A stretch of 64,000 bases of DNA from Aquimarina sp. AU58 (lineage in GTDB: Bacteria; Bacteroidota; Bacteroidia; Flavobacteriales; Flavobacteriaceae), in contig NZ_OMPD01000014.1 of NCBI RefSeq assembly GCF_900312745.1, positions 3,381,826-3,445,825 on the forward strand, read 5' to 3'. The notes under the pieces were generated by a model. That model saw nothing but the letters and a program-made list of their open reading frames with translations. It did not search any database and was not told the DNA's origin. A program made the position numbers and the translations under genes. Of the stretch, positions 60,901 through 64,000 are shown piece after piece (positions within the stretch are counted from its first letter, which is position 1; each line of letters starts with the position of its first letter).

Positions 60901-63900
60901 GATTTACATTGTAACCCGGGATATCAACCTGATCCAACTCTTAACGATCCAGATTCACCTAATTACGATCCTTTAGCATTACCCTTTGACTCAGATGAAT
61001 TTATTGCAATATATAAAGTAGAAGTGACCGGAGGATCAGGGAATTATAGTTTTAATACCAAAGAAGATTTTTCAGGTATTACACTAGACCCACTGCCAGG
61101 TACATCATATGAATTTAGAGCTACTACAGCAGGTGTTTACCCTGTTTTTGTTAATGATAATACCAACAATTGTACAATCAAAGCAGGTAGTGTTAACGTA
61201 AATTCTTTTGAAACATTAAACGTAACTGTAACCCCTAAAAATCCTTTATGTTCTAATAATAAAGGGGCTATTCAAGTAGATGTTAGTACAGGAAAACCTG
61301 TTAGCTATATTTTAGATCAAGGAACAGCGACAGAGGTAACTATTAACTCAAATAATACCACTGAAATATTTAACAATGTAGATACATCGATATCCCATAC
61401 TGTTACTGTTAAAGATAGGTATGATTGTGATTTTACCATCACTAACATAACTTTTACTGTGCCAGATCCTATTAAAGCTAGTGAAACTATTGTTAATATT
61501 ACCTGTAATACAGATGGAAGCGGTAATAATCCTGGTTCAATCACACTTACTTTGGATGGAGGAACTCCTGATGCCGATGCAGCAAGCTATACCTACAAAT
61601 TAACTAAAAATGGACTACCAATACCCCTAATTACTCCATCTTTCCCTTCGGCTGACCAAGTTTTATTTGCAGGTTTAGACTTTGGTATATATACTATTGA
61701 AGTCATAGATGACAATTTGTGTAGTGAAGTTTTTGGTTCTTATGAAATTAAAAATGCAGTTGATGAGCTAAAAATAGAAGTAAGTCCATTAGGTAATTGT
61801 GCTATTGGGTCTGTAGTAGACATCACCGTAATTAATGGATCTGGAGTTGATACCGGTGGCGCTATTGTAGGGTTTACAATCGAAGTAATCGGTGATCTCA
61901 ACAATCCCGTTCAGGCTCTAAACGATAGAGCGCCAGATCCTGTTCCTCCCCCAACACCCCCAGGTCTTATTAAAGACCATCGTATTGACGGTACAAATGC
62001 TTTAGAATTTGGAAAAAGCTATACTATTAAAGTTGTAGACCTGGGAACAAACTGTGAATATCAGCAAAAATTCACGCTTATTGCTCCTGCAGCTCCTACA
62101 GTTTCTTTAGGAACTATAACTCATGAGCGCTGTGTAAATGGAAGAGATGGGGAAATTAAATTTACTGTAGACAATTACGATCCGATACCTGTCGATCTAA
62201 ACTGGGAGATTTTTAATAGATTCGCGACCCCATCAGATCTTCCCGTACTTTCTGGAGGTCCCGTAACAGCAAGTGGAGGACCTATTTCAATAGATTCTAG
62301 CACAGAAGGAGGTTTGCCTCCGGGAGAATACTATATTCGTGTTACCGAGGTAACGGGTACCAGATTGTGTTCGGGAGTATCTCCAAATTTTAAAATAGAA
62401 GCAGCAGAATCTTCAATATCGATAAAAATCAATCAATTACAAGATGAAACCTGTAATCCCGGTGATGATGCTAAGATAGAAGCAGTTGTTACTGGTGGTA
62501 CTGGAGCAATACAATACCAATTAGATAACCCAGGAGGAGGACCGCCATTAGTGCCATTTGGTAGTGATCCTAAATTTGGAGGTTATAAACTTGATGGTGG
62601 TATTGCACCAGCAGGAATAGACTATGTGGTTAGAGTAAAAGATGCTAGAGGTTGTGAGGTAACAAATACAATTAATATCCAACCCCCAATACCTTTAGAA
62701 TTAGAAGAAATTGACCCAATTACTTTGGCTTGTTCTAATAGTGATGATGGTACAATTGTAGCTGAAGCTTCAGGTGGCCAGGGACCTGGAACCTATTTTT
62801 TTATGCTTGAATATCCAGATGGTTCACAAACTGGTAACATAGCAAGTGCTACAAATACTTTTGAATGGAATGATCTTAAACCAGGTCGTTATATTATTAC
62901 AGTTACTGATAACTTAGCATGCCAGTTTTCTCGAAATGTGGATATTAATACACCATCTGCTGTAACCATAAAGGTAAATCAAGGACCTATAACTTGTCGT
63001 GCTGCTAGCCCGAATCCGATGATAGTTACTGCAGGAGGAGGAACGCCTCCTTATGAATTTAGCAGTGATGGAATTACTTTTGTATCAGGAACAAGTCCTT
63101 TTACATTCCCAACATTACCAAAAGGTGATTATAATTTCTATGTTAGAGATGCAAATGGATGTGTTTCTCCGGCGTCTAATACGATACAAATACGAGAAAT
63201 TCCGGAAATAAAAGTAGCATTAGATCTAAATAACACATTTATTATTTGTTTTGGTGAGCGAACAGGTTCTATTAATGCAAAAACTGAAGGAGGTTTAGGT
63301 GATTATGGCTATCGAGTAACAGGTACAGATTACTTAGGAAATGCTGTTGAACTCCCTGGACCTATTGGTTCTGATAATACACAAACCACTAGTTTCTTTG
63401 GAGATCTATTAGCCGGAAATTATACCTATACCGTAACCAGTGGAGATTGTATGGATAATGTAACGCCTTTTGAAATACGCCAACCAAAAGAGAAATTCGT
63501 GGCAGAAGCCTTTGAAACACCTGTTACTTGTAGTGGTGAAAGAAATGGTAATATTAGGGTAACCGCTTCTGGTGGTACAGCCTCATATACGTTTTCTTTA
63601 TATAATAGTGCAAATTTAGCCGTATATGAACTTAGAGGAGATGATATAGATAATCTTCCCGGGGAACATACTTTTGAAAATCTACTCCCAGACACCTATC
63701 GAGTAGAAGTAGAAGATGATAACGGTTGTCCGATAACTATTATTGATATTCAGATTATAGAACCAGCACCAATTTTGGCTACTGTAAATGCTACAACTCC
63801 AGAAGATTGTGCAGGAGATATGAATGGTACAGCTACCTTATCTATCACAGGAGGATTACCACCAGCAAATCCAGCAGATCCTAGTTATTTCTGGAGTATC

Positions 63901-64000
63901 GATGGGGTAACTTATCAAGCTGTTACCGATCCTGCGAATTTGTTTATAGATAATCTGCCAGGAGGTACAACTACAGTATTTATTAGAGATTCTCAAAACA
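57988..64000 (+). CDS. giant secreted SprB-repeat cell-surface protein (3' end beyond window)
   Basis: The frame is open from the ATG at 57988 to the window end, at least 2004 residues. It begins with a signal peptide (cleavage near QTFA/Q). An N-terminal region of about 400 residues (GCEKIAYAGLYWSATY) is followed by a DUF11-like domain near 415-520 (LTVTKQVFNTDDKEITGE). After that come many Cys-containing repeats of 70-100 residues with the SprB pattern: C-x-G/N start, ASGGxGxYxF middle and LxPGxYxVxVxDxxGC end. SprB is the mobile gliding adhesin of Flavobacterium, secreted by the type IX system; a C-terminal T9SS signal would be expected beyond the window. A gliding or adhesion role is likely, not proven. 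Confidence 0.88.
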   Translation, partial: MIAKYLNSSSKFIIILIISISISPQTFAQVDFGVVPNSTLKIKGELKVIGNAITGLDQTLDGILYTPNMDYDGLQSNNSKTFGYIDIDSEDTFSSSSADLILPSGCEKIAYAGLYWSATYFVDRMPDGRPRYTDLPLIDTRPDFRSVKFKPPGGSYITIPPSQTTVIYDGYPNSDTNKNLDVLDFDKDGDTTEPAAAVDMPYVCYADVTDIMKGISNPSGTYTIANVRSATGLGKSDYQHPNQMGTNGISSGWVLVVAYEDPKLPAKYISTRSGYLVVDVGAKKKSFKYEPFNTLPDELPVNARYSIATLEGERYFSGDILEIEKPDFTTQELYTTPANPKNNFFDSSISENGEYVTTRKPKSKNTMGLDIDIFDIDNPKNTIIQNGQTSATFFTSTKSDSYSVFFHSFQIEIIEPELTVTKQVFNTDDKEITGENVSLGQKLYYKLTIENQGNEDIINASIKDKLPINVDYIEGSISTDNSGVTAVINSNKDEINITIDNKLLVKNGGKYTVEFGVQIIDDCFKLRDACSNEIKNVALSTYTGATSGFLREEKESILGQDTCGHDITGTSNVLVRDDICTKQAQDAFICTGSIELVAGNNFEKYEWVNMDAPGTIIGNNQILNVTKAGTYRVTKIDKKCKNAIEIFKVDAFTTVKNPVLEIVKDIIDNPIPNVSGNIRTCTITGEALPELFLCGSDTEYTINSEFTTATKIIWERLDTKACTIKKDPNCPTPSIDIDNVCINDWGKVGEGIDYTVKESGEYRIVVTFDANCTIPFYFNVFKNSLDPELKVLEDIVCYNPGTKVGAGILQVQKTSNQHEYELIFNEEVIRPYQTSTIFSDLTKPGEYTVNVRQKNGPNGACIVQATAKLKEFDAKEEVTVTSPSCPNDRGQVQIVVTESKEFYTYTINSTGTTDPHTDTTGPIKNAKHTFKGLNPGTYQVFVESSGGNCLFDKDIEVEEPKDFSATVRLLKDLHCNPGYQPDPTLNDPDSPNYDPLALPFDSDEFIAIYKVEVTGGSGNYSFNTKEDFSGITLDPLPGTSYEFRATTAGVYPVFVNDNTNNCTIKAGSVNVNSFETLNVTVTPKNPLCSNNKGAIQVDVSTGKPVSYILDQGTATEVTINSNNTTEIFNNVDTSISHTVTVKDRYDCDFTITNITFTVPDPIKASETIVNITCNTDGSGNNPGSITLTLDGGTPDADAASYTYKLTKNGLPIPLITPSFPSADQVLFAGLDFGIYTIEVIDDNLCSEVFGSYEIKNAVDELKIEVSPLGNCAIGSVVDITVINGSGVDTGGAIVGFTIEVIGDLNNPVQALNDRAPDPVPPPTPPGLIKDHRIDGTNALEFGKSYTIKVVDLGTNCEYQQKFTLIAPAAPTVSLGTITHERCVNGRDGEIKFTVDNYDPIPVDLNWEIFNRFATPSDLPVLSGGPVTASGGPISIDSSTEGGLPPGEYYIRVTEVTGTRLCSGVSPNFKIEAAESSISIKINQLQDETCNPGDDAKIEAVVTGGTGAIQYQLDNPGGGPPLVPFGSDPKFGGYKLDGGIAPAGIDYVVRVKDARGCEVTNTINIQPPIPLELEEIDPITLACSNSDDGTIVAEASGGQGPGTYFFMLEYPDGSQTGNIASATNTFEWNDLKPGRYIITVTDNLACQFSRNVDINTPSAVTIKVNQGPITCRAASPNPMIVTAGGGTPPYEFSSDGITFVSGTSPFTFPTLPKGDYNFYVRDANGCVSPASNTIQIREIPEIKVALDLNNTFIICFGERTGSINAKTEGGLGDYGYRVTGTDYLGNAVELPGPIGSDNTQTTSFFGDLLAGNYTYTVTSGDCMDNVTPFEIRQPKEKFVAEAFETPVTCSGERNGNIRVTASGGTASYTFSLYNSANLAVYELRGDDIDNLPGEHTFENLLPDTYRVEVEDDNGCPITIIDIQIIEPAPILATVNATTPEDCAGDMNGTATLSITGGLPPANPADPSYFWSIDGVTYQAVTDPANLFIDNLPGGTTTVFIRDSQN

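Noticed and set aside
1..64000. tRNA, rRNA, insertion sequences and integrases
   Set aside because: No tRNA-like arm motifs, rRNA sequence, transposase-like reading frames or terminal inverted repeats flanking genes were found by eye; weakly conserved cases could be missed.

Overview
The window is AT-rich DNA from a marine-type member of the Flavobacteriaceae (Bacteroidota). The evidence is the gene content (TonB-dependent receptor, SprB-repeat adhesin, YfhO, reg_prop sensor kinase, BspA-like lipoproteins, LytTR two-component pairs) and the promoters, many of which carry the Bacteroidota -7 element TAnnTTTG about 20 nt before the start codon with no Shine-Dalgarno sequence. The genus cannot be fixed from sequence alone; Aquimarina or a relative would fit. 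No rRNA, tRNA, insertion sequence or CRISPR array was seen.

Layout. 1-4.6 kb: two tandem TPR histidine kinases (the first cut by the window edge) and a LytTR response regulator. 4.6-9.1 kb: endonuclease III without its Fe-S cysteines, a small conserved protein, an ECF sigma factor and uvrA. 9.1-14.3 kb: two related secreted basic proteins, each behind a sigma-54-like promoter, flanking a secreted amidohydrolase and a lipoprotein. 14.3-23.1 kb (all minus): a flippase, two BspA-like repeat lipoproteins, a propeller-like lipoprotein, a Spo0M-like protein and a voltage-gated cation channel. 23.6-27.1 kb: a reg_prop hybrid-type sensor kinase plus NarL-type regulator. 27.2-34.2 kb: glycosyltransferase, YfhO, DUF4834-like protein, an outer-membrane barrel with a charged tail, and a GNAT protein. 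34.6-41.5 kb: a solitary peptide precursor, an alpha-oxoamine synthase and a cysteine-synthase-like enzyme (a possible sulfonolipid pair), oligopeptidase B, YbaB, YegP and threonine aldolase.

41.6-50.4 kb is the most distinctive part: a peptide natural-product (RiPP/bacteriocin) island. It has a membrane-anchored TPR-AraC regulator, seven small double-glycine precursor genes of two unrelated leader families, a C39-peptidase ABC exporter with its HlyD adaptor, and a LanC cyclase. No LanB, LanM or radical-SAM gene is present in the window. Two precursor promoters share the same architecture: an upstream 34-bp block, -33 and -7 boxes 21 nt apart, and a perfect palindromic operator exactly 5 nt after the -7 box. 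The word TTCCAGAATTTCG recurs in the regulatory regions across the island.

50.5-64 kb: a DUF5117-type zinc metalloprotease, prfB with its programmed +1 frameshift, arsC, a TonB-dependent receptor, and the first 6 kb of a giant secreted SprB-repeat protein that runs off the right edge.

Other notable points: an in-frame stop codon separates a lipoprotein signal peptide from oligopeptidase B; the channel has a TLEDWTD filter suggesting calcium permeation; and the tandem kinases keep nearly identical kinase halves behind diverged sensor halves.
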